From NCBI RefSeq assembly GCF_003194565.2, contig NZ_QICH01000002.1, positions 310,001-374,000 on the forward strand: DNA of 64,000 bases. Reading direction: 5' to 3'. This DNA comes from Kangiella spongicola (lineage in GTDB: Bacteria; Pseudomonadota; Gammaproteobacteria; Enterobacterales; Kangiellaceae). Below, in pieces: positions 28,781 through 39,257 of the stretch. The stretch's first letter is position 1; each line of letters begins with the position of its first letter. Made by a program: the position numbers and the translations under genes. The notes under the pieces were generated by a model. That model searched no databases. It was not told the DNA's origin and saw only the letters and a program-made list of their open reading frames with translations.

Positions 28781-29610
28781 TGCCTAGTTTAAAAGATAAA
28801 GTTATTATCATTACTGGCGCCAGTCGTGGCATTGGTCGTGCTATGGCGCTGAGATTTGCCGAAGAAGGTGCCACCATCGTCATCGCCGCTAAATCCGATA
28901 AGCCTCATCCTAAGTTACCTGGCACAATTCATACGGTGGCTGAAGAGGTCGAGCAGGCTGGCGGTAAAGCGATCGCTGTGGCACTAGACGTGCGCAAAGA
29001 GTTACAAATTAAAAAACTGTGTGACCAAATTGGTGAAAAGTTTGGCCGCATTGATGCTGTTGTAAACAACGCTGGCGCCATTAGCCTAACCACTGTCGAA
29101 GATACATCGCCAAAACGTTATGATCTTATGCAGCAGGTCAACTCACGCGCAGTTTACTGTTTCGGGCACTATGCCCTGCCCTATCTAAAGAAGTCGGAAA
29201 ACCCACACATTCTAAACCTATCTCCTCCTGTGAACCTGAAAGAAGAATGGTTAAAAGACTATAGTCCTTATACTTTGTCTAAATACGGCATGAGTATATT
29301 GAGTAAAGGTATGGCGGCGGAATTTAAACAATACGGTGTTGCAGTAAACACTCTATGGCCAAAAACTTATATAGCGACAGCGGCCATCGAGTTTGCGGTA
29401 GGTAATAAAGAAACCCTTAACTACGCGCGCAAACCTGAGATTATGGCGGATGCAGCTAAAGTTATTCTGACCCACCCGAGTAATAATTACACCGGCTTGT
29501 GGTTAATTGATGAAGAGGTCTTAAAAGCCGCCAAGGTGACAGACTTTTCGCAATACGCCTATAACCCTGACTACGAAGATAAGATTAAGAAAGACCTCTT
29601 TTTAGATTAA
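28780..29610 (+). CDS. short-chain dehydrogenase/reductase, HSDL2-like
   Basis: This classical SDR of 276 residues has the cofactor motif TGASRGIGRAMALRFAEEG (about 12-30), NNAGAIS (about 92) and an active-site YTLSK (about 167-171). The Ser normally upstream lies in LNLSPPVN. The insertion DKPHPKLPGTIHTVAEEVEQ after the second strand is typical of the hydroxysteroid dehydrogenase-like 2 group, linked to fatty-acyl metabolism. It is translationally coupled to the peroxidase gene. Confidence 0.9.
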   Translation: MPSLKDKVIIITGASRGIGRAMALRFAEEGATIVIAAKSDKPHPKLPGTIHTVAEEVEQAGGKAIAVALDVRKELQIKKLCDQIGEKFGRIDAVVNNAGAISLTTVEDTSPKRYDLMQQVNSRAVYCFGHYALPYLKKSENPHILNLSPPVNLKEEWLKDYSPYTLSKYGMSILSKGMAAEFKQYGVAVNTLWPKTYIATAAIEFAVGNKETLNYARKPEIMADAAKVILTHPSNNYTGLWLIDEEVLKAAKVTDFSQYAYNPDYEDKIKKDLFLD

Positions 29611-29636
29611 TTCAGCACTCGTAAATTATCTAAACA

Positions 29637-30371
29637 TCACTTAAATAGCTGCATGAAATACTGAGCGATTTCATCGTAAAAAAGTAATGCAGCTATGACT
29701 GCGGCTATTACAACGAAAATGCTAAAGCGACCACCTGAAGCTCTCTCCACAACTTCTTCGTCCTTATAATCTAAGCTAACTGGCTCATCTTCATAGGGTA
29801 AGTCGGGCGGCTCTACACCTAGGTTTTCGGCTGTCTGCTCAGATAAAGGGCTATTTGATAAACTTTCAGCGACGTCTTGTATAGCCCGCACGTCGAGCGA
29901 GTCTGCGGTAAAGGTGATATGACTAATTTTATCACTAGTGCGATCTTGACCAACTTCTATCAAAACATCATCTTTACGCCAACAGTAGCTCTCTTTTTGT
30001 TGTAAATATTGATAGTCCTTACCAAAAACCTCAATAGCTTTATAAATAGTGTCACTTAGCCGAAGAGTGTCTTCAACGTCCCCAATTTTTTCATTAACTT
30101 CAGCAGTATGATTAACTAATGTGAGATTACGTACAATAAAATCATCAGCTTGGTTGGTTACCGATGATTTTGGTGATAGCTTCTTAATAAACTCTAGCTC
30201 AATCACTGAGTCAAAGATCTCTAAGCTTGCTTCGGTAACGCCTTGTCCTTCATAGGAAATAACATCGTTCCAACTCGCGTTAAATCTTTGAAAAAACTGT
30301 TGTACTTCTGGGCTGTCGGCCGAACGGCCTATTATTGATAAATAATCCTGTGATAAATGATCGTGTGACAT
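29637..30371 (-). CDS. unknown tail-anchored membrane protein
   Basis: I do not recognise this 244-residue protein. The first 205 residues are acidic and soluble (SRLSDTIYKAIEVFG-like alpha/beta stretches, one Cys in KESYCWRKDD). A C-terminal membrane helix FSIFVVIAAVIAALLFYDEI leaves only about 8 residues outside, the layout of a C-tail anchor. It is 47 nt downstream of acpS and is the last gene of the lepA-to-acpS series. No catalytic motif is evident. Confidence 0.72.
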   Translation of the reverse strand: MSHDHLSQDYLSIIGRSADSPEVQQFFQRFNASWNDVISYEGQGVTEASLEIFDSVIELEFIKKLSPKSSVTNQADDFIVRNLTLVNHTAEVNEKIGDVEDTLRLSDTIYKAIEVFGKDYQYLQQKESYCWRKDDVLIEVGQDRTSDKISHITFTADSLDVRAIQDVAESLSNSPLSEQTAENLGVEPPDLPYEDEPVSLDYKDEEVVERASGGRFSIFVVIAAVIAALLFYDEIAQYFMQLFK

Positions 30372-30418
30372 AAAAACTGTATCGAATCCTTGTGTTGACG
30401 TTGTATTAATATTCCAGC

Positions 30419-30802
30419 TTATTCTGTTTCGGCTATGGCAAAAGCCACGGCAGCATCGCGTTCATCACTAATGCTTAAGTGGACTCTAGCTATTTTATTA
30501 TTTTGTGCCCAGTCTTGAGCTTTGCCCTGCAAAAAGACTTCTGGCTTACCAAGCTGGTTACTGACAATGGAAAGTTGCTTGAAATCAATGCCTTCGCGCA
30601 TTCCTGTTCCTAGCGCCTTACTGATGGCTTCTTTGGCAGCAAACCGTTTGGCTAGATAGGTGACTTTGTTCTTTTTAGATACGTAGGCCTCTAACTCATC
30701 AGACGACAAAATTCGCTCAGCAAATTTATCGCCATGACGTTGATAGGAGCGCTCCACGCGCTCCAGCTTTACGATATCGGTGCCTACACCAAATATGGCC
30801 AT
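30419..30802 (-). CDS. acpS: holo-[acyl-carrier-protein] synthase
   Basis: AcpS transfers 4'-phosphopantetheine from CoA to acyl carrier protein. The 127-residue product starts [20 protein letters not shown] with the Mg-binding Asp, and has [16 protein letters not shown] with the conserved Glu/Lys. It overlaps the end of pdxJ by 19 nt, as in the conserved pdxJ-acpS pair. Confidence 0.96.
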   Translation of the reverse strand: MAIFGVGTDIVKLERVERSYQRHGDKFAERILSSDELEAYVSKKNKVTYLAKRFAAKEAISKALGTGMREGIDFKQLSIVSNQLGKPEVFLQGKAQDWAQNNKIARVHLSISDERDAAVAFAIAETE

Positions 30803-31533
30803 TGACGTGCTTCAACCATTAATTTCTTCATTTCAGAGACTGCTTGATCAAGGCCACTAAATACCGCTCGACCTATAATCGCGTGCCCAATATTAAGCTC
30901 GACAATTTCTTTGATTGCAGCGATAGGTTGTACGTTGTGGTATTGCAAACCATGTCCGGCATTGACTTGAATGCCTTGTCCCACAGCATGGGACACTGCG
31001 CGTTGAATTTTCACCAATTCAACTTCACGCTCGTGCTCCGTTGTGGCATCGGCATAGTGGCCTGTATGCAATTCAATTAATGGAGCACCCGTTCGAGCAG
31101 CCGCATCAATCTGCTCTTCATCAGTGTCGATAAAAAGCGAGACTTGAATTCCTGCTTCTGCCATGCGCTCGCAGGCTTCTTTAATTTTACTTTCTTGACC
31201 TTTAACGTCTAGCCCACCTTCAGTGGTTAACTCTTCACGCTTCTCAGGGACTAAACAGACATAGGCTGGCTTGGTCTTTTCGGCAATCGATAACATTTCA
31301 TCGGTTACAGCCATCTCTAAGTTCATGCGTGTCTGGATCGTTCTAGCGAGAATTTCAACATCACGATCAGTAATGTGGCGACGATCTTCTCTTAGGTGAA
31401 CCGTAATCCCATCAGCACCATTTTGCTCGGCGATAAATGCCGCTTGTACTGGATCAGGATAGTCGGTACCGCGAGCATTCCTCACTGTAGCAACATGATC
31501 GATGTTTACACCTAAAAGTATGGGGTTTTTCAT
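30784..31533 (-). CDS. pdxJ: pyridoxine 5'-phosphate synthase
   Basis: PdxJ condenses 1-deoxyxylulose 5-phosphate with 3-amino-2-oxopropyl phosphate to make pyridoxine 5'-phosphate. The 249-residue TIM barrel shows [20 protein letters not shown] at the N-terminus, [15 protein letters not shown] (about 40) and HTGHYAD. It is between recO (42 nt) and acpS (19-nt overlap), the standard order. Confidence 0.97.
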   Translation of the reverse strand: MKNPILLGVNIDHVATVRNARGTDYPDPVQAAFIAEQNGADGITVHLREDRRHITDRDVEILARTIQTRMNLEMAVTDEMLSIAEKTKPAYVCLVPEKREELTTEGGLDVKGQESKIKEACERMAEAGIQVSLFIDTDEEQIDAAARTGAPLIELHTGHYADATTEHEREVELVKIQRAVSHAVGQGIQVNAGHGLQYHNVQPIAAIKEIVELNIGHAIIGRAVFSGLDQAVSEMKKLMVEARQWPYLV

Positions 31534-31575
31534 AAAAATTTCCGTACAGAATCAATTAATGAAAGGTTATGCAAC

Positions 31576-32295
31576 CTATGATTGAATAGCAAGTGTTTGT
31601 TGCAAAAGCTTACGGCTATTCAGCTCCTTATAGCCTACCAAAGGATCGATCAAAGTTCGACACACCTTGCGAGCTAAGGCCAAGCTACCGGTTTGCTGCC
31701 AATCATGCTCAGCAATAGCAATAATGTGCTTGCCTTGTGCTTTGAGAGAGCCCTTTGGCGCTTGAGGCAGCAGAACAAAACCCTGCTGAGGTATAAAACC
31801 GTAATCAAGTTCAGGCTCTATCGTTTCCCCTTGTATGTCGCAATGCCAATCTATGCCGTAACCCAGCTCCTCAATTAAAGCGAGTTCAAACTCACGTAAA
31901 ACAATCGATGGGGTTTCTTGTTGGCTGAGGCGCAATAAGGCGGATTGGTAACTGAGGTAAATATCTGGGTGTGGATCCCATTGAATCAATAGCTTTAGCA
32001 TCAGCTCATTCATATATAAGCCGGAAAGACTTGGAATCCCTGATAAGGGATAACTTTGTGAGCTCGCTTCAAAATCTTTTAAGGTTTTTAAGTCGCTGCG
32101 CCCAACCCAACTTACGACAAGGGGCTGAAACGGCTGTAATAAAGCTCTTTTATGGTTTTTCTTGTTACCACGAACACCACGGGCTAGTACATTGCATCGC
32201 CCGTGGTCTAGGGTGAATAACTCTAGAATGAGGCTAGTTTCTTTGAAAGGACGCGCATGTAATACAAATGACTGTGTTAGCTCAACATTGTTCAT
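31576..32295 (-). CDS. recO: DNA repair protein RecO
   Basis: RecO helps load RecA through the RecFOR pathway and anneals SSB-coated DNA. The 239-residue protein has the N-terminal OB fold ([20 protein letters not shown], then [15 protein letters not shown]) and a helical C-terminal region. The Cys cluster of zinc-binding RecO is absent, as in many gammaproteobacteria. Its start overlaps the era stop by 4 nt (ATGA). Confidence 0.94.
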   Translation of the reverse strand: MNNVELTQSFVLHARPFKETSLILELFTLDHGRCNVLARGVRGNKKNHKRALLQPFQPLVVSWVGRSDLKTLKDFEASSQSYPLSGIPSLSGLYMNELMLKLLIQWDPHPDIYLSYQSALLRLSQQETPSIVLREFELALIEELGYGIDWHCDIQGETIEPELDYGFIPQQGFVLLPQAPKGSLKAQGKHIIAIAEHDWQQTGSLALARKVCRTLIDPLVGYKELNSRKLLQQTLAIQS

Positions 32296-33212
32296 CGATG
32301 ATCGTCATAGCCTAAAGATTTCAAGGCGCGCTCATCGTCCGCCCAGCCATCTTTAACTTTTACCCAAAGCTCTAAAAAGACTTTAGCATCGAACAACTCT
32401 TCCATCTCAATACGAGCGTCACGTCCAATTTGCTTTAATCGCTGCCCCTGTTTGCCAATAATGATTGCTTTTTGCCCAGAGCGCTCGACCAAGATCAAGC
32501 CATTAATGTGTAACACGCCATTATCTTTAAACTTGAATTGTTCGATTTCAACCGTCGAAGAGTAAGGAATTTCTTCGCCAAGTGAACGCATTAATTTTTC
32601 ACGAATAAGCTCTGCCGCCATGAAACGCTCACTACGGTCGGTGATGTAATCTTCTGGGTAAAATAAGTCGCCTTCCGGGAGCCACTGCTTTAATGTTTTA
32701 GTGAGCTCATCAAGGTTCTGTCCTTTTAATGCGGAGCCCGGGAAGACTGCATCAAAATGACAATCTTCAGTAATTTTAGCAATGTGAGGGAGTAGCTCTT
32801 CTTTATCTTCAACTTTATCTACTTTGTTGACGAATAAAACTTTCTTCCCTCTCGCTTGTTTCAATTTTTCTAAAACCAGCTCATCATCATCGGTCCATTG
32901 CAGACTATCAATCACAAATACCAACACGTCCACATCAACCATTGAACTTGATGCGGCACGGTTCATGTAGCGATTGATGCTTCGCGCTTCTTTGCGGTGA
33001 ATACCTGGAGTATCGACAAACAAGATCTGCGCTTCATCGTCGGTATATATCCCTAAAACACGATGCCGCGTGGTTTGAGGTTTACGCGATGTGATACTGA
33101 CTTTTTGCCCTAGAATGTGGTTCATCAGGGTAGATTTACCCACGTTTGGACGGCCTAGTACCGCAACGTAACCACAACGAAAGGAGTCCGGCTGTTTAGA
33201 GTGTTCTGTCAT
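32292..33212 (-). CDS. era: GTPase Era
   Basis: Era binds the 3' end of 16S rRNA and acts in 30S assembly. The G domain has [12 protein letters not shown] (about 18-29), DTPGIH and NKVD. The C-terminal KH domain has [20 protein letters not shown]. The start is ATG at 33212, giving 306 residues; three codons upstream is a TTG. It lies 10 nt after rnc and overlaps recO. Confidence 0.97.
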   Translation of the reverse strand: MTEHSKQPDSFRCGYVAVLGRPNVGKSTLMNHILGQKVSITSRKPQTTRHRVLGIYTDDEAQILFVDTPGIHRKEARSINRYMNRAASSSMVDVDVLVFVIDSLQWTDDDELVLEKLKQARGKKVLFVNKVDKVEDKEELLPHIAKITEDCHFDAVFPGSALKGQNLDELTKTLKQWLPEGDLFYPEDYITDRSERFMAAELIREKLMRSLGEEIPYSSTVEIEQFKFKDNGVLHINGLILVERSGQKAIIIGKQGQRLKQIGRDARIEMEELFDAKVFLELWVKVKDGWADDERALKSLGYDDHR

Positions 33213-33222
33213 GTTTATCAAC

Positions 33223-33918
33223 TTAAGACGCTAGCGCCTTTTGTAATTCAGTGAATGCTTTTTCGGCGGCTAATTGCTCCGCGTTACGGCGGCTACTGCC
33301 AGTGCCTTGGGTTTTAATTTTTTGCTCAGAGATAACACAAACCACTTCAAAAGTTTGCTTATGAGCCTCGCCCGTTACTGTCAGTAGATCGTACTCAGGC
33401 AATGGGTAACCGCGTGACTGTAGTAATTCTTGGAGACGGGTTTTGGCGTCTTTGGTGACCTCATCAGGGTTAAGCTGGGTTAAGCGCTCGCCATAAAGTT
33501 TCAGGATTAACTGGCTTGTAGTTTCAAAGCCCGAATCTAAATAAACTGCGCCTATTACAGCTTCAAAGCCATCAGCGAGAATCGATGCTCTTCTAAAGCC
33601 ACCGCTTTTTAATTCGCCTTCACCCAATCGAATATAATCACCCAGGTCAATTTCTTTAGCGATAACAGCTAGTGTTTTGCCTTTTACTAGACTGGAGCGC
33701 ATTCGGGTCAGTTGCCCCTCATTTACCTTTGGAAACTGCTCAAAAAGTGCTTTAGCGATAACCATACCTAGCACCGCATCTCCTAAGAACTCTAGCCTTT
33801 CGTTATGGCGGTTAGAAGCGCTACGGTGAGTAAGGGCCCTTTGTATAAGCTTTTGGTCAGAAAATTCATAGCCAAGATGGCGACAAAAACGTTCGATTTG
33901 CTGTTGCTGGTGACTCAT
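33223..33918 (-). CDS. rnc: ribonuclease III
   Basis: RNase III cuts double-stranded RNA in rRNA and mRNA processing. The 231-residue enzyme has the catalytic signature [15 protein letters not shown] (about 40-54), a second acidic motif near [13 protein letters not shown], and a C-terminal dsRBD starting [27 protein letters not shown] lies before the ATG. The conserved order lepB-(DUF4845)-rnc-era-recO holds. Confidence 0.97.
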   Translation of the reverse strand: MSHQQQQIERFCRHLGYEFSDQKLIQRALTHRSASNRHNERLEFLGDAVLGMVIAKALFEQFPKVNEGQLTRMRSSLVKGKTLAVIAKEIDLGDYIRLGEGELKSGGFRRASILADGFEAVIGAVYLDSGFETTSQLILKLYGERLTQLNPDEVTKDAKTRLQELLQSRGYPLPEYDLLTVTGEAHKQTFEVVCVISEQKIKTQGTGSSRRNAEQLAAEKAFTELQKALAS

Positions 33919-33941
33919 CTTGGCCTTTAAATGTGGGTCGT

Positions 33942-34352
33942 TTAGTTAAGAGGTTCTTCGTGCTTAAATTCTAATAGTGCGCTGATGTTGCCGAATAATG
34001 CTATGCGGTTTTCATACTCTATGTATAGCGCCTTGCCGCCATCGACATCTTTGATTTCAACATCATCAGTCTCTACAACATCAATGCTGTTAACGCTAAA
34101 GCGGCCTGAGATATAACGCTTTAGATCAGATTTGCTAGTGCTTGAAGTGCTTTCTTCTGCGACTGACTTTAACGAGCTCTTGATACTAAAGTATTCCATG
34201 TAGGCAGGGACTAATTTAATAGCTAAGTACATAAAAAACAAAACTATTGCCATAATAATCAACCAGCCCGCAGCAGTCATACCGCCTTGATACTGTTTGT
34301 TGAGATATGTTCGGCTCATTCTCATTTGACCTAATTTATTGTGAGTAGTCAT
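33942..34352 (-). CDS. DUF4845 family membrane-anchored protein
   Basis: This short protein of 136 residues has one membrane helix (GGMTAAGWLIIMAIVLFFMY, about 24-44) and a periplasmic beta-rich domain (KLVPAYMEYFSIKSSLKSVA, then ISGRFSVNSIDVVETDDVEI). This pattern and the position between lepB and rnc are characteristic of DUF4845. I chose the ATG at 34352, with AAGGAG about 10 nt upstream; a longer frame starts 14 codons earlier without an SD. Function is unknown. Confidence 0.82.
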   Translation of the reverse strand: MTTHNKLGQMRMSRTYLNKQYQGGMTAAGWLIIMAIVLFFMYLAIKLVPAYMEYFSIKSSLKSVAEESTSSTSKSDLKRYISGRFSVNSIDVVETDDVEIKDVDGGKALYIEYENRIALFGNISALLEFKHEEPLN

Positions 34353-34404
34353 AGACCCCGCTCTCCTTAAACGTAAACTTGTGTTCTTAATCAAGAACTT
34401 AGGA

Positions 34405-35307
34405 TTATTTTATTGCTCCCGCTCTACTAAAGGATATACCTTTTGGCAGATGTTTGCCAAATAAAACTGGCTCATCAGTAAAAGTTAAGAAAATCCACTT
34501 ATAAGCCGCTTTACCTATAATGCCTTCTTCATGCACAAAGCCCCACTCACGAGAATCGGCACTACCATCACGATTATCACCCATAACAAAGTATTTCCCC
34601 GCAGGTACTACTTCTGTCCAACGAGCATTAAGGCTATTGCCGCCAACTCTTTGTACACCGTTGTCTAAATAAATCAGCGGATGCTCATTATCATTGATGG
34701 TTTCTTTATAAGTATTAAATAACTCACCTCTTGGCACTAAATCTTCGACCTCATCCGACACAAACTCAGACTTAATCGTCATTGGCTCACAACTGCCGCC
34801 GCCAATATCATCACCATTTTGACATTGCGGAATGATTGTTAAAGTTCCACGATCCCACTCCAGACGATCTCCAGGAACACCAATTAGGCGCTTGATATAG
34901 GCTTGCTGTGGTTCGTGAGGCGGGTGAAACACCACAACATCTCCACGCTGCGGATCCGCTACATCAATAATCTTTGTATTAAATGCTGGCAGACGAACTC
35001 CGTAAGCAAATTTATTGACTAGAATAAAGTCACCGTCATAAAGACCAGGATTCATACTGCCTGATGGAATTCTATAGGGCTCAAAAAGGAAAGAGCGCAA
35101 TACCAATACGGCAAAGATTATCGGAAAGAAAGAGCGACAAACATCAATAAACGCAGGATACTTTTCGCGACCTTTTTCGTCATATTCGACACCACCGGCT
35201 TCGATGCGTTTTTTCTGCCACCAAAACTTATCGAGCAAAGTCACCACGCCAGTTATTAGCGCAGCAAGCCCTAAATAAAATCCAAAATCGTAATAAATTG
35301 TTGGCAT
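34405..35307 (-). CDS. lepB: signal peptidase I
   Basis: LepB removes signal peptides at the inner membrane. The 300-residue protein has two N-terminal membrane helices (about 8-25 and 58-78). The Ser-Lys dyad is in RIPSGSMNPGLYDGDFILVN (Ser about 90) and AYIKRLIGVPGD (Lys about 142), and GDNRDGSADSREWGFV is box E. It overlaps lepA by 1 nt (TAATG). It must process the many exported proteases in the window. Confidence 0.97.
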   Translation of the reverse strand: MPTIYYDFGFYLGLAALITGVVTLLDKFWWQKKRIEAGGVEYDEKGREKYPAFIDVCRSFFPIIFAVLVLRSFLFEPYRIPSGSMNPGLYDGDFILVNKFAYGVRLPAFNTKIIDVADPQRGDVVVFHPPHEPQQAYIKRLIGVPGDRLEWDRGTLTIIPQCQNGDDIGGGSCEPMTIKSEFVSDEVEDLVPRGELFNTYKETINDNEHPLIYLDNGVQRVGGNSLNARWTEVVPAGKYFVMGDNRDGSADSREWGFVHEEGIIGKAAYKWIFLTFTDEPVLFGKHLPKGISFSRAGAIK

Positions 35308-37112
35308 TACTTGTCCTTACCTACGTTTAGTACAGCAAGGAACGCTTCCTGCGGGATTTCAACTTTACCCACCTGCTTCATGCGCTTCTTACCCGCTTTT
35401 TGTTTTTCTAGCAACTTACGCTTACGCGACACGTCACCACCATAACACTTGGCCAGTACGTTTTTACGTAACGCTTTAACTGTTGAGCGCGCGATAACAT
35501 GGTTGCCAATCGCCGCTTGAATCGCCACTTCGAACATCTGGCGAGGAATAATCTCTTTCATCGCCTCAACCAACTCGCGCCCACGATATTGGGCTTGGTC
35601 TTTGTGTACGATTAACGCCAGTGCGTCAACTCTGTCGCCATTAATAAGAATATCCAATCGAACTAATTCGTCCTGCTGATAACGCTTAAAGTTATAATCC
35701 AAAGAGGCATAACCACGGCTTACAGACTTTAGCCTATCGAAGAAGTCGAGCACCACTTCGTTCATCGGCATTTCATAGGTCAATGCGACTTGCGTTCCCG
35801 CATATTGCATCTTAGTTTGCACGCCACGCTTTTCTACACACAGCGTGATTACTGAGCCTAAGTGCTCCTGTGGTACTAAAATATTAGCCTCACAGATTGG
35901 CTCACGAATTTCGGCAATGTTTGATACCGGCGGTAATTTTGAAGGATTATCGACGTAAATCACTTCATCATCCGTGTTTACAACTTCATAAATTACTGTT
36001 GGCGCAGTAGTGATGAGATCAAGGTTGTACTCACGCTCTAGTCGCTCCTGAATAATTTCCATGTGCAGCATTCCTAAGAAGCCACAGCGGAAACCAAAAC
36101 CTAGTGCGGTTGAGTTTTCAGGCTCGAAGAATAAAGACGCATCATTCAGGCTTAATTTTGATAAGGCATCACGGAACGACTCATAGTCATCAGAGCTAAC
36201 AGGGAAAAGGCCAGCGTAAACCTGAGGTGTGACCGTTTGGAAACCCGGCAACGGATCTTCAGAAGGATCTTTTGCTAAGGTGATAGTGTCACCCACAGGA
36301 GCGCCCTGAATATCCTTAATTCCTGCAATAACGAAGCCTACTTCGCCCGCTCGCAAGACGTCAGTGTCGTGTCGCTTAGGAGTGAAAATGCCTACATGAT
36401 CCACCAGGTGTGATTTGCCCGTGGTCATAATTTGCATTTTATCGCCTTTTCTAATGGTTCCTTGCATAACACGAACCAGCGAGACAACGCCTAAATAGTT
36501 ATCGAACCACGAATCCACAATCAAAGCCTGTAGCGGCGCATCAGGATCGCCCGAAGCTGGCGGGATATCGCGCACAATCGCTTCCAACAGTTCATCAATA
36601 CCAACACCAGTTTTTGCACTACACTGCACCGCATCCATCGCCTCGATACCGACGATGTCTTCGATTTCCTGCATTACGCGCAGAGGATCGGCCGCTGGTA
36701 AATCAATTTTGTTCAACACAGGCACGACTTCAAGATCTTGCTCGATAGCGGTGTAACAGTTAGCCAGAGTCTGTGCCTCTACCCCTTGGGCAGCATCAAC
36801 CACTAGCAAAGCACCCTCACACGCCGCCAATGAGCGCGAAACCTCGTATGAGAAATCAACGTGTCCAGGGGTGTCAATAAAGTTCAACTGATAGGTGTGG
36901 CCATCTTTAGCTTCATAGTTCAGCGTCACACTCTGAGCTTTAATGGTAATACCACGCTCACGCTCTAGATCCATCGAATCCAAAACCTGCTCGGCCATTT
37001 CACGCTCAGTAAGGCCTCCACATTGCTGAATTAAACGATCCGACAAGGTTGATTTACCATGATCGATATGAGCAATGATAGAAAAGTTACGAATATAATC
37101 GGTATATGCCAT
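35307..37112 (-). CDS. lepA: elongation factor 4 (LepA)
   Basis: LepA is a translational GTPase affecting ribosome initiation and back-translocation. From ATG at 37112 it has 601 residues (usual about 599), starting [20 protein letters not shown] with the Walker A, then [17 protein letters not shown] and the LepA-specific C-terminal domain ending [16 protein letters not shown] frame 10 codons longer exists but does not match the family. A terminator separates it from mucD, so it probably has its own promoter in the 170 nt after that hairpin; I could not pick one out. Confidence 0.97.
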   Translation of the reverse strand: MAYTDYIRNFSIIAHIDHGKSTLSDRLIQQCGGLTEREMAEQVLDSMDLERERGITIKAQSVTLNYEAKDGHTYQLNFIDTPGHVDFSYEVSRSLAACEGALLVVDAAQGVEAQTLANCYTAIEQDLEVVPVLNKIDLPAADPLRVMQEIEDIVGIEAMDAVQCSAKTGVGIDELLEAIVRDIPPASGDPDAPLQALIVDSWFDNYLGVVSLVRVMQGTIRKGDKMQIMTTGKSHLVDHVGIFTPKRHDTDVLRAGEVGFVIAGIKDIQGAPVGDTITLAKDPSEDPLPGFQTVTPQVYAGLFPVSSDDYESFRDALSKLSLNDASLFFEPENSTALGFGFRCGFLGMLHMEIIQERLEREYNLDLITTAPTVIYEVVNTDDEVIYVDNPSKLPPVSNIAEIREPICEANILVPQEHLGSVITLCVEKRGVQTKMQYAGTQVALTYEMPMNEVVLDFFDRLKSVSRGYASLDYNFKRYQQDELVRLDILINGDRVDALALIVHKDQAQYRGRELVEAMKEIIPRQMFEVAIQAAIGNHVIARSTVKALRKNVLAKCYGGDVSRKRKLLEKQKAGKKRMKQVGKVEIPQEAFLAVLNVGKDK

Positions 37113-37280
37113 ATATGTTCCGCTAAAACCTTCTTGTTTCATTAACGCTTAAGCGACTAACCTTTTGAATTTGAAGAGTTTATTGTTGTTTCTTCTGCAA
37201 AATCACGATTAAGTGTTAATTGATAAGTGACTGTTTTGAAAATAATTTAAAAGTAAGCGGCCTATTTTAGCTAAATTCAT

Positions 37281-37316
37281 AGAAAAGGCCAGTTAAGTTG
37301 GACTTAAGCTGGCCTT
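37281..37316 (-). terminator. Rho-independent terminator of mucD
   Basis: On the minus strand, AAGGCCAGCTTAAGT pairs with ACTTAACTGGCCTT with one bulged base and a 3-nt loop, followed by TTTTCT. It lies 24 nt after the mucD stop and separates mucD from lepA. Confidence 0.82.
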
Positions 37317-37340
37317 GGTAAGGTCTAAATGAGTAACAAC

Positions 37341-38633
37341 TTACTTCAGTTCTATCACAAGGAAGTCGCTACCGACGCCTTGACGTACAATCAATACTGC
37401 CACCTTGCCTTCTTTAGGCAAAGAAGCAACCGCTTGCTGGAAGTCCTCAGGGCTTCTAATCACTGTTCGGTGCAGTTTTTGAATGATATCGCCCTGGCGC
37501 AGACCCGCTCTTGCCGCTGGACTATCACGCTCAACATCACGAATGATGACGCCCTGCTCAATACCTGTCGCTTCTTTGAGGTCAGGAGTCAGCGCCGAAA
37601 CCGCTATTCCAAGCTCTTGCTTACCCGTGTTTGAGGTTACTGCAAACTGCCCATTGGCATCGCTTAGAGTGACATCAATGGATTCCTCGTCACCATTACG
37701 CACAATGGTTAACTCCACCTCTTCACCAGCTGGCATTTGGCCAATGTAAAACGGTAAATCTTGCGCTTTACGCACTGGCTTACCATCCACCTCAATCACT
37801 ACATCGCCAACCTTGATACCTGCTTTATCGGCAGCCATGTTCGGCATTACTCGGGTTACTAAAGCACCGCCAACGCTATCCAAGCCAAAAGCATCCGCTT
37901 TATCCTGATCAATCGGTCCAAACATAACCCCTAAGAACCCACGATTGACTCTACCGTCTTTTAATAGCTGCTCACGCACATTATCCGCAAGATCGATAGG
38001 GATAGAAAAAGATAAACCGCTACTGATCATCGGGTTAAAAATCATGGAGTTAATACCCACGACTTCCCCGTCTAGGTTAATCAATGGGCCGCCTGAGTTT
38101 CCGCGGTTAATGGCCACGTCTGTTTGGATGAAAGGCACATATTGCGATCCTACTTCGCCACGCCCCTTGGCGCTAACAATTCCAGCTGTAACTGTGTGCT
38201 CCAAATTAAACGGCGCTCCAAAAGCCAACACCCATTGCCCCACTCTTAAATCTTTTGTGGTGCCGATTTCAAGTGCTTCGAGCTCTAAATCGCCTGAATC
38301 TATCTTTAACAATGCAACGTCTGTGTTAGCGTCGCTACCCACAACCTCAGCTTTAAACTCGCGTCCGTTATAGAGCTTTACCACAGGCGTCTCGGCACCG
38401 TCGATAACATGGTGGTTAGTCAGGATGTAACCTTTATCATCAACAATAAAGCCAGAACCACCGCCACGGCCAACGACCCGCCCCCAGCGCTTAACTTCGA
38501 CTTTAATGCTCACTACGCTTGGCTGAACCTTTTCAACCAGCTTGGTAAAATCAGGGAATGAATTAGCTTCTGCGCAGCCCGATAATACCACCAGCCACGT
38601 CACTAGAGTTATTGATAAGAAACGTTTCAACAT
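37341..38633 (-). CDS. mucD: DegP/DegQ/MucD-type serine protease with lipobox
   Basis: This HtrA protease of 430 residues has catalytic His75 (LTNHHVI), Asp105 (NTDVALL) and Ser180 (AINRGNSGGPL), followed by two PDZ domains (about 235-325 and 345-425). The start is ATG at 38633 with GGAGAAGG 6 nt upstream. The signal peptide ends VVLSGC-AEA, which fits a lipobox (Cys20) better than a plain type I site, so the protease may be membrane-anchored. It follows rseC, as mucD follows mucC in Pseudomonas. A sigma-E-like promoter lies 60-90 nt upstream. Confidence 0.92.
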   Translation of the reverse strand: MLKRFLSITLVTWLVVLSGCAEANSFPDFTKLVEKVQPSVVSIKVEVKRWGRVVGRGGGSGFIVDDKGYILTNHHVIDGAETPVVKLYNGREFKAEVVGSDANTDVALLKIDSGDLELEALEIGTTKDLRVGQWVLAFGAPFNLEHTVTAGIVSAKGRGEVGSQYVPFIQTDVAINRGNSGGPLINLDGEVVGINSMIFNPMISSGLSFSIPIDLADNVREQLLKDGRVNRGFLGVMFGPIDQDKADAFGLDSVGGALVTRVMPNMAADKAGIKVGDVVIEVDGKPVRKAQDLPFYIGQMPAGEEVELTIVRNGDEESIDVTLSDANGQFAVTSNTGKQELGIAVSALTPDLKEATGIEQGVIIRDVERDSPAARAGLRQGDIIQKLHRTVIRSPEDFQQAVASLPKEGKVAVLIVRQGVGSDFLVIELK

Positions 38634-38700
38634 GTTAAGCCTTCTCCGCAAATTTTGTTTAAACCATAAGTTTTATAACTTATTGAAAGTAGATACCTCG

Positions 38701-38727
38701 TTAGAGAATACCCTACAGAGACAGTTC
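38701..38727 (-). promoter_or_regulatory. candidate sigma-E promoter of mucD
   Basis: On the minus strand the sequence reads GGGAACTG, then 16 nt to TCTAA: the -35 core GAACTG is at 38722-38727 and the -10 core at 38701-38705. This matches the sigma-E pattern GGAACTT-N16-TCTRA at nearly all core positions. It lies between rseC and mucD. DegP-type proteases are classic sigma-E targets. Confidence 0.65.
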
Positions 38728-38745
38728 CCGTAGCTTCGCCTACAT

Positions 38746-39222
38746 TTAGTCAGGTGATGTTACGATTTGTGTCACTTCAATAGGTCTCTTTACAATTTTC
38801 AACAAAATAGGTTCCATTTTGTGTTGCTGTGCTTTGCGACGAGAAAACCAGCTAACTCCAGCAAAACCAACGAGTAAGCCTATGAAGGCAGTAAAAATGG
38901 AGCCTAACTCAGAAAGGTTAGGTAGGGCTAAAGAAGATATTAATAGTGCCAACATTAGGCAAAGCAAAGGCAGTAAATACACAACCAAAGATGCTTTCAG
39001 CACTAAATCTTCAGGGATACCCACTTCTACCTCATCATTAATATGGGCATTCAGGGTATTTTTTAAAGGTGTGACATAAACTTTATGGGAGAAAGCCTTA
39101 TTCACGATGCCACTGCCGCAGGTTGAGCTGACCTTACAGCTCGAGCAGCCGGTTTTAGATTGAGTTTGCACCCAAACCGTATCATCTTCCGCTGCTATTA
39201 CTTGCCCAACTTCTGTAAACAT
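38746..39222 (-). CDS. rseC: SoxR-reducing / sigma-E regulator RseC (MucC)
   Basis: The 158-residue inner membrane protein has a cytoplasmic N-terminus with Cys26, Cys29 and Cys35 (TGCSSCKVSSTCGSG), then two membrane helices (about 72-96 and 103-126), as in RseC/RsxC-linked MucC. RseC modestly influences sigma-E activity and SoxR reduction in E. coli. It is 135 nt after rseA with a terminator between them. No rseB lies in the gap. Confidence 0.92.
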   Translation of the reverse strand: MFTEVGQVIAAEDDTVWVQTQSKTGCSSCKVSSTCGSGIVNKAFSHKVYVTPLKNTLNAHINDEVEVGIPEDLVLKASLVVYLLPLLCLMLALLISSLALPNLSELGSIFTAFIGLLVGFAGVSWFSRRKAQQHKMEPILLKIVKRPIEVTQIVTSPD

Positions 39223-39257
39223 CGCTCTTAAAAACCTTTTGCTAGGAATTCGGCCAT

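Noticed and set aside
37945-38373. 142-residue plus-strand frame
   Set aside because: It lies wholly opposite mucD, where the triad and PDZ motifs are clear. A low-complexity Ser/Pro/Thr shadow.
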